From a bacterium (GTDB lineage: Bacteria; Myxococcota_A; Polyangia; Nannocystales; Nannocystaceae), in the NCBI GenBank assembly GCA_024742475.1, contig JANSYI010000026.1, positions 62,001 to 126,000 of the forward strand: DNA of 64,000 nucleotides, given 5' to 3'. The position numbers were made by a program, and so were the translations under genes. Of the stretch, positions 17,355 through 26,827 are shown in pieces. The number at the start of each line of letters is the position of its first letter. Positions within the stretch are counted from its first letter, which is position 1. A model generated the notes under the pieces. It made no database searches and was not told the origin of the DNA. It saw only the letters and a program-made list of their open reading frames with translations.

Positions 17355-17885
17355 TCACGCAGGTGGCGTCGTGCCCTCGGCCTTCGCCCCGAACTTGTCG
17401 ATGCACCCGCGCAGCAGCTCGGGGAGCTCCTTCTTGAGGTCCTCCGGCGCGTTGTCGAGCGCGTTGGCCTGACACGCCGCGACCTCGATGCTGCCCTGCT
17501 TCGTGCACTGGGCGACGGTCATGGGGATCTGCGTCCCCTTGGCCTGGTTCCACTTCTCGACCGTCTCCCCCTCGAACATGCGGTTCATGAAGCCGTCGTG
17601 AGCCTCGCCCACCGCCTTGCACGCCTTGTCGAGCTTCTTGGGCAGCGTCTCGGGGAGCGTCAGCGCTGCGTCGATGGCGGCCTTCTTCTTGGCCTCTGCT
17701 TCCTCTTTGGCCTTGGCCTCGGCCTCGCGCTTCTTGCGGAGAGCTTCGACGGCCTTCTTGCGCTCGTCGTCTTCACTCGCCTTGGCGTCCGCGGCTGCGT
17801 TCGCTTTGGGTTTGGCGCCGCCGCTGTCGCAGGCGAAGGAGCTGGAGCACAAGGTCACGGCGAGGACGAGAGCAGACGTACGCAT
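17355..17885 (-). CDS. Lipoprotein with charged helical stalk
   Basis: A 176-residue lipoprotein: signal with SSSFAC, lipid Cys at residue 19. Residues 33-75 form a long Lys/Glu/Ala helix (ERKKAVEALRKKREAEAKAK) likely to be a coiled coil. The C-terminal 90 residues contain four Cys (DKACKAVGE, AQCTKQGS, VAACQANAL, LRGCIDKF) spaced as for two disulphides in a helical domain. Start ATG at 17885 begins the signal peptide. It is probably the first gene of the operon with the DnaJ-C-like and DUF2079 genes. Function unknown. Confidence 0.75.
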   Translation of the reverse strand: MRTSALVLAVTLCSSSFACDSGGAKPKANAAADAKASEDDERKKAVEALRKKREAEAKAKEEAEAKKKAAIDAALTLPETLPKKLDKACKAVGEAHDGFMNRMFEGETVEKWNQAKGTQIPMTVAQCTKQGSIEVAACQANALDNAPEDLKKELPELLRGCIDKFGAKAEGTTPPA

Positions 17886-17929
17886 GATGATCCGTGGGGC
17901 GGAGCATGGCATGGCACGGCCGCGCCGGT

Positions 17930-18973
17930 CTACGCGCGAGCGAAGCCGTCGCGAAGCGCGGCCCCCACTTCGCGCATCGCCGCGGCTGCGGAGGGCACGG
18001 CGCCCGTCATGTGAATGAAGCCGTGCACCTGCGCGCCGAAGCAGCGGTAGGTCGCGCGGACCCCCGCCGCTTCGAGCGTTTCTGCGTAGGCGCGCCCCTC
18101 GTCGCGCAGCGGGTCGAACCCCGCGGTCGCAACGTACGCTGGCGCCACCCCCTCGTGCGCCGGGGCGCGAAGCACCGAGAATCGAGGGTCGGCAGCATCG
18201 GCGTCGCGCAGGTACGTCCGGTGGAACCACTCGATGCTCTCGTCCTCGAGCAGGAAACCGTGGCCGAACGCGTCCCGCGACGCGGTCCGACCGGCAGGGT
18301 CGGTCGAGGGATAGATGAGGAGCTGAAAGCAGGGTCCATCCTCCTTCCGGGTCGCCAGCGAGACACTCGCGGCCAAGTTGCCGCCCATCGAGTCGCCCCC
18401 GACGGCGACGCGGCCGTCGCCTCCGACGGCATCGGGGTGATCGCGGACCCAACGAAACGCAGCGATGCAGTCCTCGAGCCCGCCGGGGAACGGGGTTTCG
18501 GGCGCAAGGCCGTAGTCGACCGACACGACCGCGCAGTCCGCTTCGCGGCTGAGCATACGGCACGGCACGTCGTGGGTGTCGAGGTCACCGACGACACCGC
18601 CACCTCCGTGAAAATACACCAGTACCGGGGCGTCCCCCTGCACGCCCGGAGGTACGTAGATCCGCAGCCGCACCATCCCGCGCGGGCCATCGAACTCCGT
18701 CTCGTCGACGCGCAGCACCTTGGGCGGCTCGGGGTCCATCAACATCGGAAGGCGCCGCATCTGTACACGCCCTTCTTCGACGCCGAAGTCATGGAGCGCA
18801 CGGCCTCCGCTGGCTCGATGCATCACCCCCAGCGCGAACTTCACCCGGCGATCGAGTGAGTTGCCGTCGATCGAGACGTGAAGGCGAGTGCCGAGACGGT
18901 CGAGCCACGCTTGCGGCATGCGAACCAGACGTCGACCCACCGCCATCTCCAACTTCGATCGGACGTCGAGCAT
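17930..18973 (-). CDS. Alpha/beta hydrolase, hormone-sensitive-lipase-type esterase
   Basis: A 347-residue esterase. The oxyanion-hole motif HGGGG is at residues 122-126, the nucleophile Ser195 is in GGDSMGGN, the acid is Asp287 in GFDPLRDEG, and the catalytic His317 is in QVHGFI. This is the full triad of the hormone-sensitive lipase family (also called type IV carboxylesterases), which hydrolyse acyl esters. About 80 residues precede the hydrolase core. There is no signal peptide, so it is cytoplasmic. It reads away from the structured segment at 19.1-19.26 kb. Confidence 0.88.
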   Translation of the reverse strand: MLDVRSKLEMAVGRRLVRMPQAWLDRLGTRLHVSIDGNSLDRRVKFALGVMHRASGGRALHDFGVEEGRVQMRRLPMLMDPEPPKVLRVDETEFDGPRGMVRLRIYVPPGVQGDAPVLVYFHGGGGVVGDLDTHDVPCRMLSREADCAVVSVDYGLAPETPFPGGLEDCIAAFRWVRDHPDAVGGDGRVAVGGDSMGGNLAASVSLATRKEDGPCFQLLIYPSTDPAGRTASRDAFGHGFLLEDESIEWFHRTYLRDADAADPRFSVLRAPAHEGVAPAYVATAGFDPLRDEGRAYAETLEAAGVRATYRCFGAQVHGFIHMTGAVPSAAAAMREVGAALRDGFARA

Positions 18974-19084
18974 GTGTGAAGTGTGCCGGCGATGACGCGT
19001 CGGCGGAAGAGATCTCGAGGCGCGTCGACCGAAGTCGTTCGCGATCTTTGCGTGACGAACCCCCTTCGGATCGGCTAAGAACTA

Positions 19085-19258
19085 CGTGGGGTCAGTACCG
19101 GGGCCCCAAGGCAACAGCCGAAAACAACTCGAGGGGGAAAGGAACGCAAGTCCCCTCCCCCCTCGGAGAGCCTGGCTCACCACCAGGCTCTTACGACCGA
19201 TAGCCCGGCACACCGAATGAAGGAGCGGTGTGCCACCAACAGGGCTATCGGTCTTTTT
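19085..19258 (+). ncRNA. Candidate structured small RNA (about 170 nt)
   Basis: The 271-base gap between the esterase and gap genes contains a chain of strong stem-loops on the plus strand: CGAGGGGG/CCCCCTCG (19130-19137 with 19158-19165), AGAGCCTGG/CCAGGCTCT (19167-19175 with 19183-19191), and the two-part terminator at 19195-19253 followed by five T. A GGGG...GGCCCC element precedes them. No plus-strand gene follows, so a riboswitch or leader is unlikely. It does not match tRNA, tmRNA, SRP RNA or RNase P by eye, and its ends do not pair as in 6S RNA. The 5' end is a guess. It could act on gap mRNA, since its 3' end is antisense to the end of that gene. Confidence 0.5.
19195..19258 (+). terminator. 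Rho-independent terminator, plus strand, overlapping the end of gap
   Basis: Two nested perfect stems: GACCGATAGCCC (19195-19206) with GGGCTATCGGTC (19242-19253), 12 base pairs, and GGCACACCG (19207-19215) with CGGTGTGCC (19226-19234), 9 base pairs, then TTTTT at 19254-19258. The T-run is on the plus strand only; on the minus strand the hairpin is followed by GTAAGAG. The outer right arm covers the stop codon and last codons of gap, so those codons are also under RNA-structure constraint. Confidence 0.75.
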
Positions 19259-20261
19259 CGGCCATCATCTGGATCATGTCGACGCAGCGCGTCGAGTAGC
19301 CCCACTCGTTGTCGTACCAACTGACGATCTTGAAGAACTGATCGTTGAGCTGAATGGCCGCGGTCGCGTCGTAGATGCTGCTGTGCGGGTCGGAGATGAA
19401 GTCCGACGACACGACCGGATCCTCGGTGTAGCCCAGCACGCCCGACATGGGGCCCTCCGCAGCGGCCTTCATCGCGGCGCTGATCTCGTCGATGCTGGTC
19501 TTCTTGTCGGTACGGAACGTCAGGTCGACGACCGAGACGTCCGCGGTCGGGACGCGGAAGGCCATGCCGGTGAGCTTGCCTTGGAGCTCGGGGATGCACA
19601 GGCCCACGGCCTTCGCCGCGCCGGTGCTCGCGGGGATGATGTTGGTGTAGGCGTTGCGACCGCCGCGGAAGTCCTTCTTCGTCGGGCCGTCCTGGGTCGG
19701 CTGCGTCGCCGTGGCCGCGTGCACCGTGGTCATCAGGCCTTCGGCCAGACCAAAGCTGTCGTTGATCACCTTCGCCACGGGAGCGAGGCAGTTGGTGGTG
19801 CACGACGCGTTGGAGAGCACGGTGTGCTTGCTGGGGTCGTACAGCTCGTGGTTGACCTTGTAGGCGAAGGTCGGGACTTCGTCGGGCGTCTTGGTGGGCG
19901 CCGAGATCAGCACGCGCTTGGCACCGGCTTGAACGTGCTTGCTGGCGTCGGCGAACTTGGTGAACAGCCCGGTGGACTCGAGCACGTAGTCGACGCCCAT
20001 GTCCTTCCACGGGAGCGCCGAGGGGTCGCGCTCGCTGAGGCACTTGGTCTTGGTGTCGCCGACATTGAAGCCGTCGTCGCTGAGCTCGACCTTCTTGCTG
20101 AAGCGACCGTGGGTCGAGTCGTACTGGAGTAGGTAGGCGAGGTTGGCCGCGGGGACGAGGTCGTTGACGGCGACGACTTCGACGTCTCCGCGCTCGGCGG
20201 CGATGCGATACACGAGACGACCGATGCGTCCGAACCCGTTGATGGCAATTTTGGTGGTCAT
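19245..20261 (-). CDS. gap: Glyceraldehyde-3-phosphate dehydrogenase
   Basis: A 338-residue glycolytic enzyme that converts glyceraldehyde 3-phosphate to 1,3-bisphosphoglycerate with NAD. The N-terminal NAD fold has INGFGRIGR and the Asp in VAVNDL that favours NAD over NADP. The active-site Cys154 is in SNASCTTNC, and the activating His is in TVHAATATQ. ASTGAAKAVG and WYDNEWGYS complete the family pattern. The ribosome site GGGAAGGA precedes the ATG. Two exact copies of a 12-base motif lie upstream. It stands alone; pgk and tpi are not adjacent. Confidence 0.97.
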   Translation of the reverse strand: MTTKIAINGFGRIGRLVYRIAAERGDVEVVAVNDLVPAANLAYLLQYDSTHGRFSKKVELSDDGFNVGDTKTKCLSERDPSALPWKDMGVDYVLESTGLFTKFADASKHVQAGAKRVLISAPTKTPDEVPTFAYKVNHELYDPSKHTVLSNASCTTNCLAPVAKVINDSFGLAEGLMTTVHAATATQPTQDGPTKKDFRGGRNAYTNIIPASTGAAKAVGLCIPELQGKLTGMAFRVPTADVSVVDLTFRTDKKTSIDEISAAMKAAAEGPMSGVLGYTEDPVVSSDFISDPHSSIYDATAAIQLNDQFFKIVSWYDNEWGYSTRCVDMIQMMAEKDR

Positions 20262-20290
20262 TGCTGCGTCCTTCCCTCGAGGGGGTTTGG

Positions 20291-20356
20291 CGCACTCCTA
20301 CACCCCAGTCCACGATGGATCAACGCCGGCCCAACGGCCCTTTTCGCACTCCTACA
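20291..20356 (-). promoter_or_regulatory. Pair of identical 12-base direct repeats upstream of gap
   Basis: CGCACTCCTACA occurs at 20291-20302 and at 20345-20356, 54 bases apart, in the gap between the divergent gap and PIN-PhoH genes (minus strand TGTAGGAGTGCG). The flanks differ, so this is not a longer duplication. Placement 30-95 bases before the gap start fits regulator binding sites. No regulator is identified. Confidence 0.4.
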
Positions 20357-20447
20357 TGGGCACCACGCGCCGCGCGGCCCCGAGCCCCACGCAAACGGCT
20401 TTCCGCTAAACGATCCAAACTACAGGACATCCTGACACCATGAGGCA

Positions 20448-21992
20448 GTGGAGAGCAGTCACGGATCTCGCGTGGTAATCAGTGAACAGATGCCACTGGA
20501 CTCGGCTCCACTCTCCGGCACCGTCTACATCCCCGATACCTCGTCGCTCGTCGAGAACCCAGACTCGCTCGACCGGCTGCTCACCGACGGCAATGTCGTC
20601 GTGTTGCTGCACCAGGTCATCGAAGAGCTGGGTCGGCTCCAGGCGAGCCGCAACAAGTCCGATGGCGTACGCGCCGCGGCACGGACGGTGATGCGCAAGA
20701 TCCTCACGCTGCGCGGCGAGGGGCTGATCTCGCACGACCTGCGCGTCCTGCTGCGCTCGGGTGCGACCCCAGCTCCCGACACCGGCAGGCAAGGCACGCT
20801 GGCGTGGGAGCCCGAAGGGGACACGATGGCACCGTACGACGCGACGACGGGTGACAACCTCATCGTCGCGGGGGCGCGCCGCGTGAGCGCGCTGGCCGAG
20901 GAGTGCGCGCCGGGACGCTATTCGGTCACGGTCGTCTCCGAAGACAGCAACGTCCTGCTCAAGTGCGACGCGGTGGGGCTTCGCGGGGAGGCGCTGCGCT
21001 ACGGCAAGCTCGAGCTGGAGAGCCCGAAGTCGGTCTACAAGGGCTATCTGCGCGCACAGGTCGACCCGGACGTGATGCAAGCGTTCCTGCAGAGCGGCAA
21101 CCCCCACGAGCGCTCCCTTCCGTTCGACGTGCTCGACGAAGCGGTGGCCGGGCAGCTCAAGTGGAACACCGGCGTCATCCTCGAGGCGGGCGACGACGAG
21201 CTGCTGGTCCGCGCCGACATGGACGCCCGTGCCCTCGTCGACCTGCGCTACGCGCTGTACTGGGACCGCAAACGGCTGACGTACTGCCCGCGACCGATCC
21301 TCGGCATGACGCCGCGCGACCCACTGCAGTGCTTCGCGATGGAGTTCATGCTCGACCCCGCGGTGCAGCTGGTCGTACTCGACGGCCCAGCCGGATCGGG
21401 CAAGACGCGGCTGATGGTCGCCGCAGCGCTGTATCAGCTCCTCGGCCAGCCCACGTCGATGCGGTTCTCCCGCAACTCCTCGCTGGCCCACACCAACCGC
21501 TTCGAGAACGGCCTGTTCCTGCTGCGCCCCGAGCACCCCTCGAGCAACTACGAGCTCGGGTACCTCCCCGGCGACTTCAACGAGAAGGTCTCCCCGTGGC
21601 TGGAGCCCTTCATGCAGCACATGCGGGCACTCAGTGCGATCAACGAGCACGACTTCATGGCCGAGCTCGAGCACCGCAAGATGATGCACATGCTCTCGAC
21701 CTCGCTGCTGCGCGGCCTCGACATCGAGAGCTCGATCGTCCTGGTCGACGAGCTGCAAAACGGCGACCGCCACCTCGCCAAGACCTTGATGAGCCGCTTC
21801 TGCGAGACCTCGAAGGTCGTCCTCGTGGGCTGCCTCGACCCGGTACAGATCGACAACCCCTACGTCGACTGGCGCTCCAACGCGCTCACCCGCGTGAAGC
21901 AGACCTACAAGGGCTTCGGATCGGTCGTCGCGCAGATCAGCCTCGAGAACAACTACCGCGGGCCGATCTCCAAGAAAGCCGACGAGCTGTAG
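20448..21992 (+). CDS. PIN domain-PhoH family ATPase
   Basis: About 514 residues. The N-terminal PIN ribonuclease domain (residues 25-175) has the acidic residues in IPDTSSLVENPDSLDRL, VIEELGRL and SEDSNVLLK. The PhoH-like ATPase domain follows, with Walker A DGPAGSGKTRL and Walker B VLVDELQNG, then FCETSKVVLVGCLDPVQID and ENNYRG near the end. PIN-PhoH (PhoH2/YlaK-type) proteins couple ATP-driven RNA unwinding to RNA cleavage. The start is uncertain: GTG at 20448 (preceded by GAGG), GTG at 20472 or ATG at 20490 are all in frame before the PIN domain. Immediately downstream lies the intergenic repeat cluster. Confidence 0.87.
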   Translation: MESSHGSRVVISEQMPLDSAPLSGTVYIPDTSSLVENPDSLDRLLTDGNVVVLLHQVIEELGRLQASRNKSDGVRAAARTVMRKILTLRGEGLISHDLRVLLRSGATPAPDTGRQGTLAWEPEGDTMAPYDATTGDNLIVAGARRVSALAEECAPGRYSVTVVSEDSNVLLKCDAVGLRGEALRYGKLELESPKSVYKGYLRAQVDPDVMQAFLQSGNPHERSLPFDVLDEAVAGQLKWNTGVILEAGDDELLVRADMDARALVDLRYALYWDRKRLTYCPRPILGMTPRDPLQCFAMEFMLDPAVQLVVLDGPAGSGKTRLMVAAALYQLLGQPTSMRFSRNSSLAHTNRFENGLFLLRPEHPSSNYELGYLPGDFNEKVSPWLEPFMQHMRALSAINEHDFMAELEHRKMMHMLSTSLLRGLDIESSIVLVDELQNGDRHLAKTLMSRFCETSKVVLVGCLDPVQIDNPYVDWRSNALTRVKQTYKGFGSVVAQISLENNYRGPISKKADEL

Positions 21993-21995
21993 TAG

Positions 21996-22275
21996 TTGGG
22001 GAAACCTCTCGGTTTCCCGTCCTCCGCGGGCGAAGCCCGCTGCGGCCTCCCTGACTTTGTTCCTTGGGGAAACCTCTCGGTTTCCCGTCCTCCGCGGGCA
22101 AAGCCCGCTGCGGCCTCCCTTCCAAGGTCGGCCGCGGCGCGGCCTCGCCTTCGGTGCACTCGGGGGGCCTCCCTGCCAAGGTCGGCCGCGGCGCGGCCTC
22201 GCCTTCGCTGCACTCGGGAGCCTCCCTTCCAAGGTCGGCTGCGGGGCGGCCTCGCCTTGGCTGCTTCGTGGGTGC
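21996..22275 (+). repeat. Cluster of palindromic intergenic repeats (two units of type A, three of type B)
   Basis: This fills the 309-base gap after the PhoH gene; no gene is seen in it. Type A occurs at 21996-22052 and 22064-22120 (68-base period). Each copy contains GGGAAACC-TCTC-GGTTTCCC and a GCGGGC-(G/A)AA-GCCCGC type second hairpin, ending in CGGCCTCCCT. Type B starts with CCAAGGTCGGC at about 22122, 22176 and 22229 (53-54-base period) and contains GCGGCCTCGCCTTCG and, in the first two copies, TGCACTCGG. The third B copy is the most diverged. Type A also occurs once at 4994-5052 in the opposite orientation. It lies just before the next gene's ribosome site, so it may affect that gene's expression. 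Confidence 0.85.
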
Positions 22276-22301
22276 TACATTGGAGATTGCGAGGCGCCGG
22301 G

Positions 22302-23960
<1,659 letters not shown>

Positions 23961-23962
23961 CG

Positions 23963-24328
23963 CTAGCCACCGCGCAGCTTCGTCCAATACCGATGCAGGA
24001 CGGGCGTGATCGCGAACGTGGCGGCGATGCGGATCGGCTTGACGACCTGCGTGGGGATGTAGGCCAGCCCAACGACGCCCCAGTCCTTGACCAGATTCCA
24101 CAGCCAGCCCGACTGCTCGCCGCTCGACAGCCAGCCGCCCAGATCCATCCCGGCCGACAGCACGAAGTAGAACCCAGCCCACGTCGCAAAGAAGATCGAG
24201 AACCACGTGACCAGCGCGATGGGACCGTACTCCTCGACGAACGCCATGAAGCGCTCCTTGAAGGGCTTCTTCTTGCCGGCGTCGGCCTCGCCCTCGCCAG
24301 ACTCGGCGGCTTTGTCGTCGTCGCTCAC
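23963..24328 (-). CDS. DUF1279 domain membrane protein (FAM210-like)
   Basis: A 121-residue protein. An acidic then basic N-terminus (residues 1-25) is followed by KERFMAFVEEYGPIALVTWFS, the conserved start of the DUF1279 domain known from mitochondrial FAM210 proteins, with a membrane segment at about 35-58 and a second hydrophobic segment near 80-110 (VVGLAYIPTQVVKPIRI). The start is a GTG at 24328 overlapping the stop of the uridine kinase gene (GTGA), so it is translated with udk. The role of the family in bacteria is unknown. Confidence 0.82.
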   Translation of the reverse strand: MSDDDKAAESGEGEADAGKKKPFKERFMAFVEEYGPIALVTWFSIFFATWAGFYFVLSAGMDLGGWLSSGEQSGWLWNLVKDWGVVGLAYIPTQVVKPIRIAATFAITPVLHRYWTKLRGG

Positions 24329-24939
24329 GCGTTCACCACGCTGCGAAGTTTGGCAGCCAAAAGGTCGAGTGCCACCGCGTTCTGTCCCCCCTCGGGGATG
24401 ATGATGTCGGCCCACCGCTTCGAAGGCTCGACGAACTGCAGCGTCATCGGCCGTACCGTCGCGTAGTACTGCTGCCGGATCTGCTCGAAGGTCCGGCCCC
24501 GCTTCTCGATGTCGCGGCGGATGCGGCGGAACACGCGGAGGTCGGCGTCGGTGTCGACGAACACCTTGATGTCGAAGAGCTCTCGCAGCTTGGGGTCGGC
24601 CAAGACCAGGATGCCCTCGACCAAGAGCACCGGTGCTGGCCCCACTGCGAGGGTCTCCTCGTGTCGTCGGTGCGTCTTGAAGTCGTACACGGGCGCGCCG
24701 ATGGCCTGCCCCGCGCGCAGCTTGGTGAGGTGCTCCACCAACAGCTCGGTCTCGAGCGAGTCGGGATGGTCGAAGTTCAGCGCACACCGCTCCTCGTACG
24801 TGAGCTCGGGGCGAGGCCGGTAGTACCAGTCGTGCTGCAGCACGGACACGTGTTCGGCCACGGACTCGGCCAAGCGGCGGGCCACGGTGGTCTTTCCCGA
24901 GCCTGTGGCTCCGGCGACCCCGACGACGAGCGGTTGCAT
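24325..24939 (-). CDS. udk: Uridine kinase
   Basis: A 204-residue P-loop kinase of normal family length that phosphorylates uridine and cytidine in pyrimidine salvage. Walker A GATGSGKT is at residues 10-17. The catalytic Asp is in LQHDWYYRP, and the family motifs NFDHPDSLETELL, APVYDFKTHRR and LVEGILVLADPKLR are present, as is the lid segment FRRIRRDIEKRGRT. It is the first gene of a two-gene unit with the DUF1279 gene and is divergent from the potassium channel gene. Confidence 0.93.
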   Translation of the reverse strand: MQPLVVGVAGATGSGKTTVARRLAESVAEHVSVLQHDWYYRPRPELTYEERCALNFDHPDSLETELLVEHLTKLRAGQAIGAPVYDFKTHRRHEETLAVGPAPVLLVEGILVLADPKLRELFDIKVFVDTDADLRVFRRIRRDIEKRGRTFEQIRQQYYATVRPMTLQFVEPSKRWADIIIPEGGQNAVALDLLAAKLRSVVNA

Positions 24940-25016
24940 GACGTCGCGAATAACACACCGCAGCGGGGTCGCGCCCCCTTCACCCCAGAGGCTTCCGCCG
25001 CTAAGCTCACGGCCTC

Positions 25017-26084
25017 ATGGGGCTCCTGTTCCATTTCCTGCGGCGGATTCGCAGGCAGGTGCAGACCCGCCTCGAGCTGAAGGTCGTCGGCTTCGTCGCG
25101 CTGTTTTGGACCTTTGGCAGCGTCGGGTTCTACCTGTTCGAGTCTCCCGTCAACCCGGAGCTCACGCTGGCCGACTCGCTGTGGTGGAGCGTGGTCACCA
25201 TGACCACGGTCGGATACGGCGACTACTACCCGCAGACGGTCGGAGGGCGGTTCCTCATCGCCTTTCCCGCCATGATCGCTGGCGGCGGCGTGCTCGCGTA
25301 CGGCCTGTCCGTCATCACCACCTATTTGATCGAAGAGAAGACGAAGGAGCTGCGGGGCATGCAGTCGTTCAACTATCGCCGGCACATCGTGCTCATCAAC
25401 TTCCCCGGGGAGGCCAAGCTGGTCGAGATGATCGACGAGCTGCGGCACGACAAGCACCTCGACGACCGAGAGCTGGTCCTGCTCACCGATCAGATCGACG
25501 AGATCCCCGAGTCGCTCGCGCGCCTGCACGTGCACTTCGTCAAGGGCTCGCCGATCAACGAGGAGGCGCTCGAGCGCGCCGGTCTGGCGAAGGCGGCCGA
25601 CGTCATCTTGTTCGCCCGGTCCGAGCGAGACGAGAACAGCGACTCGTTCAATCTCGGCGTGCTCGTCGCCCTGCAGTCGATCAACGACAGTCTCACCATC
25701 GTGGTCGAGTGCGTGTCTCCGCTGCACAAGGAGCTGATGCTCAAGGCCGGTGCGTCCACCGCGATCTGCGTCACGGAGCTGACGACCCAGCTGCTGGCTC
25801 AAGCCCGCGAGGGGCTGCAGATCCAGCAGCTGTTCAACGACCTCGCGTCCAACCGCACACCGCAGCAGGTCGACGCGGTCCCCCTCAAGCTGACGGGCTC
25901 GGGCAGCATGACCTTCGCCGACCTCGCCGCCGACCTCGCCCGAAAGAACGTGATGCTCATCGGCCTGCGGCGCGGCGGAGAGCAGAACATCAACCCCGGC
26001 GCGGGCTTCGAGCTGGCCGACGGCGACGACCTCTTCGTCATCTCGGCATCGCGCCCGCGCACGATCGAACGCTCGGCGGGCTGA
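25017..26084 (+). CDS. Two-helix potassium channel with RCK domains
   Basis: A 355-residue inner-membrane channel. Helix 1 is at about residues 22-41, the selectivity filter TVGYGD at 64-69, and helix 2 at about 84-107. Residues 120-240 form an RCK (TrkA-N) Rossmann-type domain (RRHIVLINFPGE, ELVLLTD, ADVILFARS), although the usual GxGxxG is replaced by NFPGE. Residues 265-350 form a TrkA-C type domain (GLRRGGEQNINPGAGFELADGDDLFVI). This is the architecture of MthK-like channels gated by a cytosolic ring. No regulator is adjacent. Confidence 0.92.
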   Translation: MGLLFHFLRRIRRQVQTRLELKVVGFVALFWTFGSVGFYLFESPVNPELTLADSLWWSVVTMTTVGYGDYYPQTVGGRFLIAFPAMIAGGGVLAYGLSVITTYLIEEKTKELRGMQSFNYRRHIVLINFPGEAKLVEMIDELRHDKHLDDRELVLLTDQIDEIPESLARLHVHFVKGSPINEEALERAGLAKAADVILFARSERDENSDSFNLGVLVALQSINDSLTIVVECVSPLHKELMLKAGASTAICVTELTTQLLAQAREGLQIQQLFNDLASNRTPQQVDAVPLKLTGSGSMTFADLAADLARKNVMLIGLRRGGEQNINPGAGFELADGDDLFVISASRPRTIERSAG

Positions 26085-26099
26085 CGCTACGCTGGGTGG

Positions 26100-26744
26100 C
26101 TACGCCGGGTGAGGCGAAGCCTCGGGGGTGAGCATGCGGGCGAGCGCCTTGTAGGCTCGATGCGCGCGGACCCGAAGCGCGCCTGGACGCACACCGAGCT
26201 GCTCGGAAATCTCGGCCATCGGCATCCCCGAGAGCTTGTGCATCTTGACGACCTCGCGCTGGGTCGGCGGGAGCGAGTCGATCGCGGCCCGCACGCGCCG
26301 AACCTCGGCCGCCTCGCGCTCCTGCTCAATGTGAAACGCCTCGGAATCGGGCCTGTCGGCGGAGACGCCCATCCCCTCGAGCTCGCCGCGCGCCTCGAGC
26401 GTGGCGTGACGGCGGTCGCGGCGGTACTGGTGCCGCATCGAGTCGAGCGCGGCGTTGCGCGCAATGGCGAGAAACCATCCTTCGACGGCGCGGTCGCTCG
26501 CTCCGGGTCCGGCCTCGTAGCGAGCGCGGGCCTGGTGGGCTCGGAGGAAGGTCTGCTGCACGAGATCCTCGACCAGCGCCGCATCTCGGATCATCCGGCT
26601 GAGCCGGGCGCGGATTCTCGGCTGAAGACGGCGATGCAGGGAGGCGAACGCGTGCTCGTCGCCGTCGATGTAGCGCTCCATCAGCGCCTGGAGGCCCCGG
26701 GTCTCGGATCGCGTCGCGTGCGCGTGTTTACGTGTCTCGGTCAT
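26100..26744 (-). CDS. ECF-type RNA polymerase sigma factor
   Basis: A 214-residue sigma-70 family protein. Region 2 (about residues 22-100) has FASLHRRLQPRIRARLSR, LVEDLVQQTFLRAHQAR and EGWFLAIARNAALDSMRH. Region 4 (about 155-205) has SLPPTQREVVKMHKLSGMP followed by the helix-turn-helix MAEISEQLGVRPGALRVRAHRA. There is no anti-sigma gene beside it: the neighbours are a channel gene (convergent) and a TetR gene (upstream). Its signal is unknown. Confidence 0.92.
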   Translation of the reverse strand: MTETRKHAHATRSETRGLQALMERYIDGDEHAFASLHRRLQPRIRARLSRMIRDAALVEDLVQQTFLRAHQARARYEAGPGASDRAVEGWFLAIARNAALDSMRHQYRRDRRHATLEARGELEGMGVSADRPDSEAFHIEQEREAAEVRRVRAAIDSLPPTQREVVKMHKLSGMPMAEISEQLGVRPGALRVRAHRAYKALARMLTPEASPHPA

Positions 26745-26795
26745 GGCGAGCCCTTCGTTGGGGAGGAGCTTGGGATCGATTCGGGCGAAGGCAAG

Positions 26796-26810
26796 TTGAC
26801 TGGTCGGTTT
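26796..26810. promoter_or_regulatory. Candidate TetR-family operator upstream of the sigma factor gene
   Basis: TTGACTGGTCGGTTT lies in the 83-base gap between the sigma factor start and the TetR stop. The core GACTGGTC matches the core found twice upstream of the tetR-like gene and is of the type bound by several TetR-family repressors (GACnnGTC half-sites). Shared motif seen directly; binding is inferred. Confidence 0.35.
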
Positions 26811-26827
26811 AATTCGCAGGAAAAAAA

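Noticed and set aside
19085..19258. Known housekeeping RNAs (6S, SRP RNA, tmRNA, RNase P)
   Set aside because: The 5' and 3' ends do not pair as in 6S or tmRNA, and the SRP and RNase P core motifs are missing.
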